A stretch of DNA of 64,000 nt, taken from positions 434,001 to 498,000 of the forward strand of contig NZ_JAEULY010000004.1 in the NCBI RefSeq assembly GCF_016793595.1. Direction: 5' to 3'. The stretch is from Phreatobacter sp. GTDB lineage: Bacteria; Pseudomonadota; Alphaproteobacteria; Rhizobiales; Phreatobacteraceae. How positions within the stretch are numbered: position 1 is the stretch's first letter; each line of letters begins with the position of its first letter. A model generated the notes under the pieces. The model had not been told where the DNA came from, made no database searches, and was given only the letters and a program-made list of their open reading frames with translations. This document shows, in pieces, positions 1-8,692 of the stretch. The position numbers and the translations under genes were made by a program.

Positions 1-1075
1 CCTCAGCCATGTCCGGGGCCCGGCCGTGTTGCCGATCGGCACGGGCGCGGTCGATCAGTTCCGCCGCCTCGCGCAGCACAGCCATGCCGGCCCCCGGCTT
101 CACGGCCTCGACCGAGAGGTGCCGGCGGAACAGCCGCGCACCCGGCACGCCGTGATAGAGGCCGAGAATGTGGCGGGTCATCGACGACAGGCGCACGCCG
201 GCCGCGAGCTGGCGCTCCACATAGGGCAGGAAGGCCTCGATAGCCTCGGCAAGGTCCGAGACCGGCGCGGTCTCGCCGAAAAACACCGGATCGACATCCC
301 GAAGGATGTACGGGTCCTGGTAGGCGGCGCGGCCCAGCATCACGCCGTCGAGCGCCACGCCGTCCAGCGGCTCCAGCAGCGCCCTGGCTTCGGTGATCGA
401 ACCGATCCCGCCATTGATGGCGACGGGGAGCGCCGGCAGGCGGGCCTTCAGCCGGAACACGCGGCCATAGTCGAGCGGCGGAATCTCGCGGTTCTCGCGG
501 GGTGAAAGGCCCTTGAGCCAGGCCTTGCGGGCATGGACGATCAGCGCATCGACATTCGCCGCGACCACGGCATCGGCCAGCGCATCGAGCGCGACTTCCG
601 GGTCCTGGTCGTCGATACCGATCCGGCATTTGACCGTCACCGGGACGCGGACGGCCGCCTTCATCGCCGCCACGCAGTCGCCGACGAGGACCGGTTCGGC
701 CATCAGGCAGGCGCCGAAACTGCCGCCCTGCACCCGGTCCGACGGGCAGCCGCAATTGAGATTGATCTCGTCATAGCCGAGGTCCTCGGCGATGCGCGCC
801 GCTTCCGCCAGCATCCTGGGCTCGGAGCCGCCCAGCTGCAGCGCGACCGGATGCTCCTCGGGTGAGAACCCGATCAGGCGCGCGCGATCGCCGTGGATCA
901 CGGCATTGGCGGTGACCATCTCGGTATAGAGCAGGGCGCGGTGCGTGAGGATGCGATGGAAGAACCGGCAATGGCGGTCCGTCCAGTCCATCATGGGGGC
1001 GACGGAGAACCGCCAGAAGCCGGGTTTCACCGCAGCCTGACCGCCAGATCCGCCGACTGCCGCCGTCGCGCTCAA
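1..1075 (-). CDS. dusA: tRNA-dihydrouridine synthase A, 3' end outside window
   Basis: FMN-dependent reductase that makes dihydrouridine in the tRNA D-loop. Read on the minus strand, the protein opens its TIM barrel with SVAPMMDWTDRHCRFFHR and continues with LQLGGSEP, the active-site segment INLNCGCPSDRVQGG (catalytic Cys), VKCRIGIDD, VHARKAWLKGLSPRENR and INGGIGS, all DusA hallmarks. The frame is still open at base 1 after about 358 codons, so only the extreme C-terminus is missing. The start is uncertain: TTG at 1075 has a GAGGAT ribosome site about 8 bases upstream, and GTG at 1030 is the alternative with no clear ribosome site. It is transcribed in the same direction as the ModE-like gene at 1215-1571, with a gap of about 140 bases. 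The family assignment is firm. Confidence 0.93.
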   Translation of the reverse strand, partial: MSATAAVGGSGGQAAVKPGFWRFSVAPMMDWTDRHCRFFHRILTHRALLYTEMVTANAVIHGDRARLIGFSPEEHPVALQLGGSEPRMLAEAARIAEDLGYDEINLNCGCPSDRVQGGSFGACLMAEPVLVGDCVAAMKAAVRVPVTVKCRIGIDDQDPEVALDALADAVVAANVDALIVHARKAWLKGLSPRENREIPPLDYGRVFRLKARLPALPVAINGGIGSITEARALLEPLDGVALDGVMLGRAAYQDPYILRDVDPVFFGETAPVSDLAEAIEAFLPYVERQLAAGVRLSSMTRHILGLYHGVPGARLFRRHLSVEAVKPGAGMAVLREAAELIDRARADRQHGRAPDMAE

Positions 1076-1214
1076 TGCACCATCCTCGCCTGTTCCGCCC
1101 AAGCGGCTCCGCCATCGCCGCCGCGAAACCGGTTCGCAGCGAGGCCGGACCATATCCTTCGGGCCGCCACCCGTCACGCCCGGGGAAAACACGCCTTCCC
1201 CCCGCGGCGCCGGC

Positions 1215-1571
1215 TCAACCCTGGCACTCGGCAGGCAGGTCGACCTCCGACTGGAGTGCCTCCAGGTGCATCTCGGCAGCCTGCGCGGCCGCTCGCTCCA
1301 CCGCCCGGAAACGGGCCACCAGCGCAAGCCCCAGCGGCGTCAGCGTCGCGCCGCCGCCATGCCGGCCGCCTGTCTGGCGCGCCACGACCGCCTTGCCGAA
1401 GACCCCGTTCAATTCCTCCACCAGCTCCCATGCCCGGCGATAGGACATGCCCATGGAGCGGCCCGCGGCCGCGATGGAGCCTCGCGCGGCGATCTGCTCC
1501 AGAAGCTCGACCTTGCCGGGGCCGATCCGGCCTCCGGGGTCGAGATTGATGCGCAGGCTCAAGGAGGGCAT
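1215..1571 (-). CDS. ModE-like winged-helix transcriptional regulator
   Basis: 118-residue DNA-binding protein of the ModE N-terminal type, with a LysR-like winged helix. The segment GKVELLEQIAARGSIAAAGR leads into MSYRRAWELVEELN, the recognition-helix signature of this family, followed by the wing with GGRHGGGATLTPLG. There is no molybdate-binding MOP domain, so this is the short, HTH-only form; what it senses cannot be read from the sequence. The chosen ATG at 1571 gives the family length. The same frame is open to 1745, but that extension is low-complexity and would run into the promoter of the divergent ArsR gene. It is transcribed away from that ArsR gene, with about 190 bases between the starts. 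Confidence 0.8.
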   Translation of the reverse strand: MPSLSLRINLDPGGRIGPGKVELLEQIAARGSIAAAGRSMGMSYRRAWELVEELNGVFGKAVVARQTGGRHGGGATLTPLGLALVARFRAVERAAAQAAEMHLEALQSEVDLPAECQG

Positions 1572-1705
1572 GGGGGAAACGGCCGGCAGGTGACGGGCAG
1601 CGACCTTAGACGATCGCCGCGATTCAGAGAATTGCGCGAGCGACAAGCCGTTGCCGGGCGGCGGTGCTCCATTGCGCACAGCAGGAGTTGCGGCGCGCCG
1701 CCCTT

Positions 1706-1729
1706 CGTTATATCCAAATGAAAATAACG
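1706..1729. promoter_or_regulatory. Inverted repeat, probable operator of the ArsR-type gene
   Basis: CGTTAT at 1706-1711 and ATAACG at 1724-1729 form perfect 6-base arms around a 12-base AT-rich spacer. This is the size and style of site bound by ArsR-family dimers. It lies 34 bases upstream of the preferred ArsR start (1763), between the two divergent genes. An alternative ArsR start, ATG at 1718, falls inside the repeat, which argues against that start. Autoregulation is inferred. Confidence 0.5.
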
Positions 1730-1762
1730 AACGAAGACCCCGCATTCAAGGCATCAGGCAGG

Positions 1763-2110
1763 ATGGCCTCTTCCTCGACCGCCGGACGACCGAACCGATC
1801 CCCGTGCCACGCCGACGATGCGGCTCCCGCCGCCGAGCTCTCGGACGTGCTGAAGGCCCTCGCCCACCCGGTCCGGCTCGCCGCAGTGCGCGCACTTTCG
1901 TCGGGCGAGCGCTGCGTGAGCGAGCTCGGCGCCGAACTCGGCGTGCGCCAGCCTCTGCTCTCCCAGCAGCTGACGGTGCTCAGGGGCGCTCACGTCGTGA
2001 CCACGCGGCGCGCGGCCAAGCAGGTCTTCTACCGCCTGACGCCCGGCAAGCTCGACCCGCTACGCGGCCTGTTCAGCGCGATTCACGAGGGCGGCCGCCG
2101 GGGGGCTTGA
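1763..2110 (+). CDS. ArsR/SmtB-family transcriptional repressor
   Basis: 115-residue winged-helix repressor. LSDVLKALAHPVRLAAVRAL is the typical first helix pair. ERCVSELGAELGVRQPLLSQ followed by QLTVLR is the helix-turn-helix, and AAKQVFYRLT is the wing. One cysteine sits in the ERCVSEL segment near the recognition helix and another near the N-terminus (SPCHADD). This is not the classical CxC metal motif of ArsR, so thiol or sulfide sensing of the BigR/SqrR kind is as likely as metal sensing. The ATG at 1763 was chosen because the in-frame ATG at 1718 lies inside the inverted repeat at 1706-1729. No obvious target gene follows; about 500 non-coding bases separate it from the next gene. Confidence 0.82.
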   Translation: MASSSTAGRPNRSPCHADDAAPAAELSDVLKALAHPVRLAAVRALSSGERCVSELGAELGVRQPLLSQQLTVLRGAHVVTTRRAAKQVFYRLTPGKLDPLRGLFSAIHEGGRRGA

Positions 2111-2605
2111 TCCGCGACCAACCAGGAGAGACCGAAAGTCCGCAACCCTGAACGGTCGTTCGGCGGGGAAGGCCGCGCCGCCGCCGGCTGCCCGGGCCCG
2201 CCAGGTCAGCCTACCCCTGCGCCATGCGCGGGCTCCCGCCTCACGCATCAGGCGAGGCGGTGAATAATTCCCGTCGCCCCGGCCGGCGTCCATCGGTTCC
2301 CGAAACCATCGCAACGCGGCGCGCAGGCCGCGCCGATCCCGCATGCGCGGTGATTCGGTGAATACTTGCGGTGCGAAACCGCCATCGACCGCCATGCTTG
2401 TCCGCGACAACGGCGCGCAACATTTCGAATTCCCCACGAATGGTAGCAATTTTGCGGCACCGATTACCAATGCAACCCGTTCAAATGCAGTCATACACGC
2501 GCAAATTGCTCAAATATGGAGTCAATTAACATTTATTAACCACATTCTCGCCACCATGGACCGCGAGACCATTGGCGGGCTGAATTAACACTGCGGGAGC
2601 ATATT
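2111..2605. other. Intergenic region, AT-rich towards its 3' end
   Basis: No convincing gene. The first 300 bases are GC-rich. From about 2430 the sequence becomes markedly AT-rich, as in CAATTAACATTTATTAACC around 2523, just before the glycosidase-like gene, so this is probably its promoter region. An open frame at 2343-2588 has no family resemblance or good ribosome site. Confidence 0.5.
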
Positions 2606-4018
2606 ATGACACTTCATTATGTCGCCGGCGGCGGTATCGAAAATAACGGAAAATATACTGCGGGTACGGCGGGCTTCAATTTGGCTGACGTACAGTCATT
2701 GGAGCAACTTAATGCTCTACCTGATGGCGTGAAGGGCCTTGTATGGCTCGACAAAGCTGAAGGTGTCACGAGCGAATTTATCGCCAAAGTCTCCCAATAC
2801 ATCGGGAACGACAAACTCTGGGGCTTCTACCTGGCTGATGAGCCGGACCCGACTGGCCAATGGGGGACCAAGGTCTCGGCCGCCGACCTGAAGGCCGAAT
2901 CCGACTGGATTCACGCGAATGTTCCGGGGGCCAAGACGTTCATCGTGATGATGAACATGGGCATGACCTCCGACCCCACTTACATGAATACGTATAACCC
3001 GGCGAATACCGGTATCGACTACTACGGCCTCGATCCCTATCCGATCCGGACGGGCGGCAATATCGATCTGTCGTCGATCAACAAGAACGTCGAGGCCGCG
3101 ATCAAGGCCGGCATTCCCCTCGAGGCCATCGTGCCGGTCTATCAGGCGTTCGGAGGTGGCGGCTGGTCGACCGATACCGGCGGCAAGTATGTCATGCCGA
3201 CCAGCGCCCAGATGAAGGCGATGATCGACCATTGGGCGACCGTCGTGCCCGATCCGATCTTCGACTATGCCTATCACTGGGAGTCGCAGAACGGCGATCA
3301 GGCGCTGTCGACCAATTCCGCCTTGCTCGATGTCTTCCGGCAGCACAACACCACGAGCGATCCAGCACCGGTGATCGAGACGCTTCCCCCGGTGACCGAG
3401 CCTGTCCACCCGCCGACGGACGGCTCCGGCTCGACTGCCGGTTCGGGGACGGGCACTACGCCCCCGGTCACGGAACCGACCGACCCTGGCACTGGTTCGG
3501 GCTCGACTGCCGGTTCGGGGACGGGAACCACGCCCCCGGTCACGGAACCGACCATGCCCAGCACCGGGACCGGCTCGGGTTCGACTGCGGGTTCGGGCAC
3601 CGGCACCACGCCTCCCGTATCCGAACCGACGCCTCCCGTTGTCGATACGGGCAGCACCGGCGGCGGGCGCGGCCACGGCAAGGGTGGCCACGGCGACAAC
3701 CACCGCGGCGACTGGGCGGATGCCGGCCACAAGTTCGGACAGAAGTTCGCGTCCAGCGATTCCTTCCGATTCTCCGAGGCCACATCCAAGTTCGCGGACG
3801 GAGCCGCAAGCGCCGGCACCGCGGACTTCATTACCAAGTTCGGTGCCAATGCCCGCTCCCAGTTCGTCGATAAGCTGGCTGCCCTCGGCCTGACCGCCGA
3901 TGGCGTGGGCTCCAACGCCGACGCTTCGGCGCAGAGCACCGCAAGCGTCGACGCCAGCCCGCCGGCCAACAAGATGGCCCACCACCAGCATTTCGCCTGG
4001 GACCATCTGTGGGGCTGA
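2606..4018 (+). CDS. Glycosidase-like TIM-barrel protein with Gly/Ser/Thr/Pro repeat linker, probable type I secretion cargo
   Basis: 470 residues preceded by a good ribosome site (GGGAG, 8 bases before ATG). Residues 1-245 look like a TIM-barrel glycoside hydrolase: VKGLVWLDK, WGFYLADEPDP (the D-E-P pattern seen at barrel active sites), NTGIDYYGLDPYPI and YAYHWESQNGD. Residues 250-350 are a linker with three copies of a 20-residue Gly/Ser/Thr/Pro repeat. The C-terminal 120 residues are Gly/His-rich, then Ala/Ser/Asp-rich (FGQKFASSDSFRFSEATSKF), and end in FAWDHLWG. There is no Sec or Tat signal, no lipobox and no GGxGxDxxx calcium repeats. The next two genes encode a type I secretion ATPase and adaptor, so C-terminal-signal export is inferred. 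By analogy with rhizobial PrsDE-secreted glycanases it may trim the polysaccharide made by this locus. Substrate and catalytic residues are unknown. Confidence 0.72.
   Translation: MTLHYVAGGGIENNGKYTAGTAGFNLADVQSLEQLNALPDGVKGLVWLDKAEGVTSEFIAKVSQYIGNDKLWGFYLADEPDPTGQWGTKVSAADLKAESDWIHANVPGAKTFIVMMNMGMTSDPTYMNTYNPANTGIDYYGLDPYPIRTGGNIDLSSINKNVEAAIKAGIPLEAIVPVYQAFGGGGWSTDTGGKYVMPTSAQMKAMIDHWATVVPDPIFDYAYHWESQNGDQALSTNSALLDVFRQHNTTSDPAPVIETLPPVTEPVHPPTDGSGSTAGSGTGTTPPVTEPTDPGTGSGSTAGSGTGTTPPVTEPTMPSTGTGSGSTAGSGTGTTPPVSEPTPPVVDTGSTGGGRGHGKGGHGDNHRGDWADAGHKFGQKFASSDSFRFSEATSKFADGAASAGTADFITKFGANARSQFVDKLAALGLTADGVGSNADASAQSTASVDASPPANKMAHHQHFAWDHLWG
3422..3481 (+). repeat. 60-base coding direct repeat, copy 1
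   Basis: First of three in-frame 60-base repeats encoding GSGSTAGSGTGTTPPVTEPT (residues 273-292 of the glycosidase-like protein). Copies start at 3422, 3494 and 3572 and are separated by 12 and 18 bases. Confidence 0.9.
3494..3553 (+). repeat. 60-base coding direct repeat, copy 2
   Basis: Second copy, residues 297-316, identical in amino acids to copy 1 and nearly identical in DNA, which suggests recent duplication. Confidence 0.9.
3572..3631 (+). repeat. 60-base coding direct repeat, copy 3
   Basis: Third copy, residues 323-342, more diverged in DNA and ending PPVSEPT instead of PPVTEPT, so probably the oldest copy. Confidence 0.87.
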
Positions 4019-4086
4019 AGCCCTAGGCTCGTCCCGATGACAGGGCGCGCAAGAATCGCGTGACTGTGCTAGGAGCGGATGCTCAG

Positions 4087-4114
4087 ACGCCGCCGGGGCC
4101 TGCTCCGGCGGCGT
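4087..4114 (+). terminator. GC-rich hairpin after the glycosidase-like gene
   Basis: ACGCCGCCGG (4087-4096) and CCGGCGGCGT (4105-4114) form a perfect 10-base stem with an 8-base loop, 69 bases after the stop codon. Only two T follow, so this is at best a partial terminator or a stability hairpin. Confidence 0.45.
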
Positions 4115-4399
4115 TCCGCAAGCGTGGAACGACATCGGCCACGCGGCGTCAGAACAGGTTTGCGGGCGCCCATCCAGGGCCCCGGACAATGGCATTCATC
4201 GCGGCCTCAGGCCGCTTTGCATCCGGGGCTGGCGGGCCCCGCAGCATCGGTTTTCGTTGCAGGACACCCTCGCATGCGGGGCGATGCTCCATGCCGATGC
4301 GACAGCCAGTGCATTCCGGCGGCTGTCCGGGGGCTTGCGCGCCCCGAGGGCGTCCCGGCCGGATCGACACCCGCCCGACCGACACCTGAAAGGCTGAAA
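4115..4399. other. Gap between the cargo gene and the type I secretion genes
   Basis: The frame of the secretion ATPase is open back to 4079, but this stretch encodes an Arg/Pro-rich sequence unlike PrtD proteins and is treated as non-coding leader. Nothing else recognised. Confidence 0.4.
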
Positions 4400-6142
4400 G
4401 TGAACGGCAATTCTAACGGCGCCCAGCCGCAGGCAGCACATGCCGTGGCAGGGAAGGAAGACCCGATCGCGGCGGCGCTGAAGGCGTGTCGCGGCCCGCT
4501 CCGGGCGGCAGCCATCTTTTCCGGCGTCCTCAACGTCCTGATGCTGTCCGGCGCCATCTACATGCTGCAGGTCTATGATCGCGTCCTGGTCAGCCGCTCC
4601 GTCCAGACCCTCATCGGCCTGACGGCGCTTCTCGCCGCCGTATTCGTGGTCCAGGCGCTGCTCGACATCATCCGCCAGCGGCTGCTGACCCGCATCGGGC
4701 TGTCCGTGGACCGCCGCCTCGCCGGCCGCATCTACCGCCTCGTGCTCAACATCCCGCTGAAGGCCGGGCGCACGGTCGACCCGCTCCAGCCGAGCCGCGA
4801 TCTCGACACTGTTCGAGCCTTCGTCTCCGGCCTCGGGCCGACCGCCTTCTTCGACCTGCCCTGGACGCCGCTCTTCGTCCTTCTCTGCTTCTTCCTGCAT
4901 CCGCTGATCGGCTGGTCCGTGCTCATCGGCGGCGTCATGCTCTTCACCATCACGTGGTTCACCGAACATGCCGTGAAGGACCCCAGCAAGGCGGTTGCAC
5001 GGGAGTTCGGCACGCGCATCGCCATGACTGAAACGTCGCGCCGCAATACCGAGGCGATCGCCGCCATGGGCATGCAGCAAGCGCTGGTCGACCGGTATCT
5101 GGCCGTCAACGAGCGCTACCTGGCCGCCCACGAGGCGACGACGGACGCCTCCACCACGTTCGGCACGATCTCGCGCGTCTTCCGCATGGCGATGCAGTCG
5201 GCGATCCTCGGCCTCGGCGCCTATCTCGTACTGATCGACCAGGCATCGCCCGGCGTGATGATCGCTGCCTCGATCCTCATGGGCCGCGCGCTCGCGCCCA
5301 TCGAGATGGCCGTCGCGCACTGGAAGGGCTTCATGGCCGCTCGCCAGGCATGGAACCGGCTGCGCCTCATCACGCAGGCGATCCCCGAGCCGGCGCCGCG
5401 CCCGCCCCTGCCCGTGCCGAAACGCATGCTGACCCTCGAACAGGCCGTGGTCGCCGCGCCCGGCAGTCAGGTGCCGATCCTCCACGGCGTGTCGCTGTCG
5501 CTGCTCGCCGGTCAGGCGCTCGGCGTCATCGGGCCGTCGGCGTCGGGCAAATCGACGCTCGCGCGCACGCTCGCGGGCGTGTGGGCTCCGGCGCGCGGCT
5601 CCGTCCGCCTCGACGGCTCCGAACTGTCGCAGTGGGCGCCCGAGGCCCGGGGCGAGTTCATCGGCTACCTGCCACAGGATATCGGCCTGTTCGACGGCAC
5701 GATCGCCGAGAACATCGCGCGGTTCCGTCCCGATGCCCGGCTCGACCAGGTCGTCGCGGCAGCGCGCATCGCCGGCTGCGACGTGATGATCCGCTCGCTG
5801 CCCGAGGGCTACGAAACACGCATCGGCGAGGGCGGGCTTGCCCTCTCGGGCGGCCAGCGCCAGCGCGTCGCGCTCGCGCGCGCCGTGTTCGGCGATCCCT
5901 TCCTGGTCCTGCTCGACGAGCCCAACGCCAATCTCGACGCCGACGGCGAGGCGGCCGTCACGCAGGCCATCCGCCACATCCGCGACCGCAACGGCATCGC
6001 CATCGTCATCGCGCACCGCCCGAGCGCGCTCGCTGCCGTCGACATGGTGGCGGTCATGCGCGACGGCCGGCTCGCGGCCTTCGGCCCGCGCGATGCGACC
6101 CTTGAACGCGTGCTGGCGCCCGATGCCGGAGGAACCCGATGA
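4400..6142 (+). CDS. Type I secretion system permease/ATPase, PrtD family
   Basis: 580-residue inner-membrane ABC exporter subunit, a usual length for PrtD/PrsD. The N-terminal half carries the membrane domain (helices beginning around IFSGVLNVLMLSGAIYMLQV, then LIGLTALLAAVFVVQALLDI and FFDLPWTPLFVLLCFFLHPL, the typical PrtD FFDLPW segment). The C-terminal nucleotide-binding domain has Walker A GPSASGKST, Q-loop YLPQDIGLFDGTIAENI, signature [14 protein letters not shown], Walker B FLVLLDEPN and H-loop AHRPS. The GTG at 4400 is chosen because a GAAAGG ribosome site lies just upstream and the protein then has family length; further upstream the frame is Arg/Pro-rich. Its stop overlaps the adaptor gene by ATGA. 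The likely cargo is the protein at 2606-4018. No outer-membrane TolC partner is in the window. Confidence 0.93.
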   Translation: MNGNSNGAQPQAAHAVAGKEDPIAAALKACRGPLRAAAIFSGVLNVLMLSGAIYMLQVYDRVLVSRSVQTLIGLTALLAAVFVVQALLDIIRQRLLTRIGLSVDRRLAGRIYRLVLNIPLKAGRTVDPLQPSRDLDTVRAFVSGLGPTAFFDLPWTPLFVLLCFFLHPLIGWSVLIGGVMLFTITWFTEHAVKDPSKAVAREFGTRIAMTETSRRNTEAIAAMGMQQALVDRYLAVNERYLAAHEATTDASTTFGTISRVFRMAMQSAILGLGAYLVLIDQASPGVMIAASILMGRALAPIEMAVAHWKGFMAARQAWNRLRLITQAIPEPAPRPPLPVPKRMLTLEQAVVAAPGSQVPILHGVSLSLLAGQALGVIGPSASGKSTLARTLAGVWAPARGSVRLDGSELSQWAPEARGEFIGYLPQDIGLFDGTIAENIARFRPDARLDQVVAAARIAGCDVMIRSLPEGYETRIGEGGLALSGGQRQRVALARAVFGDPFLVLLDEPNANLDADGEAAVTQAIRHIRDRNGIAIVIAHRPSALAAVDMVAVMRDGRLAAFGPRDATLERVLAPDAGGTR

Positions 6143-7614
6143 TGATCGACGCGCGCGACAAGCTCGCGCTTCTTGCGGCAGCGATCCCGGCTGCGCGCAG
6201 CCTCGCCGGCGCATCGGAGAAGCTTGCCCGAAAGGCCCGGTCAAAACTCCCCCCGACGGGCGATCTTCTGCGCCTGTCCGGCACTGTTGCGAAGCGAGCG
6301 GGCTCCGTGCTGTTCGCCTCCGGGCCGTCCGATCCGAACATGGGCCGGCTGATCCGGTCGGGCATGACGATCGTCGCCGTCTTCGTCTGCGGCTTCGGCC
6401 TCTGGGCGGCGACCGTGCCGCTGTCCGGCGCTGTGGTCGCAAGCGGGACGGTCGTCGCCGACACCTATGTCAAGACGGTGCAGCACCCGACCGGCGGCGT
6501 CATCGGCGAGATCCGCGTCCGCGAGGCGGCGCATGTGAGGGAGGGCGACGTCCTCATCCGCCTCGACGACACGGTCATCCGCGCCAATCTCCAGGTGGTG
6601 GTCAAGCAGATCAACGAGGCGCAGGCGCGCATGGCGCGGCTGGAGGCCGAGCGTGACGGATTGCGGGAGATCGCCATTCCTTCCGATCTCGAACCATGGA
6701 TGAGCTTCCCCGACGTGGTCCGGGCCGTCGACAGCGAGAAAAGCCTGTTCCAGGCAAGGCTGGAGGCCCGCGAGGGCCAGACCAAACAGTTCCGCGAGCG
6801 GATCGGCCAGATTCGTGAGGAAATCACCGGCATCGCCGCGCAGGAGCAGGCGCGACGCCGCCAGGCCGAGCTGATCGACCGCGAGGTCGCCGATATCGGC
6901 GACCTGTTCCGCCGCAACCTCGTGCCGCGCACGCGCATCGTCGAGCTTGAACGCGAACAGGCCCGCCTCAAGGGCGATGTCGGCCAGTTCGTGGCCGAGC
7001 GCGCCCGCGCGCAGGCGCGCATCACCGAGAACGAACTGCTCATCCTGCAGGTCGGGCAGGACCTGCGCCGCGAGGTCGCCAGCGAATTGCGCGACGTGCA
7101 GGCCAAGCTCGGCGAACTGGTCGAGCGGCGGGTGCAGGCCGAAGACGCGCTGAAGCGCATCGAGATCCGCGCGCCGCAGGGCGGCATCGTTCACCAGCTC
7201 GCCTATCACACCGTCGGCGGCGTCATTCCGGCGGGGCAGCAGATCATGCAGATCGTGCCGGGCGACGACGATCTCGTCCTCGAAATCCGGGTTCAGCCGC
7301 AGGATATCGAGAAGGTCGTGGTCGGGCAGGCCGCGCATGTGCGCCTGACCGCCTTTCCCCATGGCACGACGCCGGAAGTCGAGGCGAAGGTGCTGAGGGT
7401 CTCGGCCGACGTCGTCCGCGACCAGAACCTCGGCACCACCTACTACACGGCCCGCGTGGCGCTGAGGGACGGGGAACTCGCCCGGCTCGGCAATCACAAG
7501 CTCGTGCAGGGCATGCCGGCCGAGGTCTATGTCCGCACCGGCGACCGCACCGCCCTCGCCTATCTGATGAAGCCGATCATGGACCAGCTCAAGCGGGCCT
7601 TCCGCGAGAAATAG
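6139..7614 (+). CDS. HlyD/PrtE-family type I secretion periplasmic adaptor
   Basis: 491 residues. A cytoplasmic N-terminus of about 70 residues precedes one membrane helix (SGMTIVAVFVCGFGLWAATV), then the periplasmic part: a first barrel-sandwich half with VQHPTGGVIGEIRVREAAHV, a long coiled coil rich in Glu/Arg/Gln from about 150 to 340, and the returning half with IEIRAPQGGIVHQLAYHTVG. The C-terminal RVALRDGELARLGNHKLVQG followed by MPAEVYVRTG is the classical HlyD signature. It starts within the stop of the ATPase gene (ATGATGA), so the two are translationally coupled. The adaptor links the ATPase to an outer-membrane channel. The N-terminus is somewhat longer than in PrtE. Confidence 0.93.
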   Translation: MMIDARDKLALLAAAIPAARSLAGASEKLARKARSKLPPTGDLLRLSGTVAKRAGSVLFASGPSDPNMGRLIRSGMTIVAVFVCGFGLWAATVPLSGAVVASGTVVADTYVKTVQHPTGGVIGEIRVREAAHVREGDVLIRLDDTVIRANLQVVVKQINEAQARMARLEAERDGLREIAIPSDLEPWMSFPDVVRAVDSEKSLFQARLEAREGQTKQFRERIGQIREEITGIAAQEQARRRQAELIDREVADIGDLFRRNLVPRTRIVELEREQARLKGDVGQFVAERARAQARITENELLILQVGQDLRREVASELRDVQAKLGELVERRVQAEDALKRIEIRAPQGGIVHQLAYHTVGGVIPAGQQIMQIVPGDDDLVLEIRVQPQDIEKVVVGQAAHVRLTAFPHGTTPEVEAKVLRVSADVVRDQNLGTTYYTARVALRDGELARLGNHKLVQGMPAEVYVRTGDRTALAYLMKPIMDQLKRAFREK

Positions 7615-7620
7615 GCTCGC

Positions 7621-7656
7621 CTGTCCCCGGCCGGTCGGCGGCAGAGCCCGGGACAG
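7621..7656. terminator. Hairpin between convergent genes
   Basis: CTGTCCCCGG (7621-7630) pairs with CCCGGGACAG (7647-7656) with one mismatch, in the 49-base gap between the convergent adaptor and epimerase genes. There is no T-run on either strand, so a shared terminator is only a possibility. Confidence 0.35.
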
Positions 7657-7663
7657 CCTCACG

Positions 7664-8692
7664 TCAGGACGCCATCGCGGCGCGCGCGCCAGAATAGTCG
7701 AGATACCAGTCGACGAAGGCGCGCACGCCCTCGGCGAGCGGCGTCGAGGGCCGATAACCCGTCAGCGCCGCCAGCAGCCGATGGTCGGCATGGGTCTCGC
7801 GCATGTCGCCGGGCTGCATGGGCAGCAGGACGCGCTCGGCCCGCCGGCCGGTCGCGGCCTCGATGCAGGCAACGAATTCCTGCAGGTCCACCGGCGCGCC
7901 GCCGGCAATGTTCACGACCCGCCACGGAGCGACGGCCGACAGGCTGTCGCCGCCGCCCTCGACGGCGACCGGACTGTCCGCCTGTGGAGCCCGCTCCACC
8001 AGCCGCGCGATCGCCTCGACCAGATCGTCGATATAGGTGAAGTCGCGCCGCATCGCGCCGTGGCCGTAGAGCTCGATCGGCCGCCCGGCCAGCATGGCAT
8101 CGACGAATTTGAAGAGAGCCATGTCGGGGCGGCCCCACGGACCGTAGACCGTGAAGAAGCGGAAACAGGTGGTCGGTATCCGCCACAGATGGGCATGGCT
8201 GTGCGCCATGGCCTCCATCGCCTTCTTGGTGGCGGCATAGAGCGTGATCGGCCAGTCCGTCCGATCGGTCTCGCAGAATGGCGTCGGGCTGCCGCCATAG
8301 ACGGAACTGGTCGAGGCCAGCAGGAGATGGCGCGGCCGCACCCGCTTGGCGACCTCCAGAAGATTGAACGAGCCGACGACGTTGTGGCCGACATAGGCAT
8401 GCGGCGCCTCGATGGAGTAGCGCACGCCCGCCTGCGCGGCGAGGTGGATGATAATCTCCGGCGCGGCGAGATCGGCGGCCCGTTGCAGGGCCTCTTCGTC
8501 CTCCAGCCAGGCTATGACCGGCCTGAATCCGGAAAACTGCTCCAGAAGCGCGTGGCGCGCCCGTTTCAGACGCGGGTCGTAATAGTCGGTGATGGCGTCG
8601 AAACCGACGACGGAATGGCCCTCGCCCAGCAACCGCCGGGCGAGGTGGAAGCCGATGAATCCGGCCGTGCCCGTGATCAGGAAGCGGGTCAT
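7664..8692 (-). CDS. UDP-glucuronate 4-epimerase-type NAD-dependent epimerase
   Basis: 342-residue extended short-chain dehydrogenase. The Rossmann motif [19 protein letters not shown] is followed by [36 protein letters not shown], the catalytic LASTSSVYG and YAATKKAME (Ser and YxxxK), and [18 protein letters not shown]. The DYYDxxLK and [11 protein letters not shown] stretches are typical of glucuronate 4-epimerases (LpsL/GAE type), which interconvert UDP-GlcA and UDP-GalA. Its ATG overlaps the stop of ugd (ATGA at 8689-8692), so the dehydrogenase product is its natural substrate. With ugd it supplies uronic acids to the polysaccharide locus. Confidence 0.9.
   Translation of the reverse strand: MTRFLITGTAGFIGFHLARRLLGEGHSVVGFDAITDYYDPRLKRARHALLEQFSGFRPVIAWLEDEEALQRAADLAAPEIIIHLAAQAGVRYSIEAPHAYVGHNVVGSFNLLEVAKRVRPRHLLLASTSSVYGGSPTPFCETDRTDWPITLYAATKKAMEAMAHSHAHLWRIPTTCFRFFTVYGPWGRPDMALFKFVDAMLAGRPIELYGHGAMRRDFTYIDDLVEAIARLVERAPQADSPVAVEGGGDSLSAVAPWRVVNIAGGAPVDLQEFVACIEAATGRRAERVLLPMQPGDMRETHADHRLLAALTGYRPSTPLAEGVRAFVDWYLDYSGARAAMAS

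Noticed and set aside
2343-2588. An 81-codon plus-strand frame before the glycosidase-like gene
   Set aside because: No good ribosome site and no recognisable family; lies in probable promoter DNA.
4079-4399. N-terminal extension of the type I secretion ATPase
   Set aside because: Arg/Pro-rich and unlike PrtD; GTG 4400 with its own ribosome site fits better.
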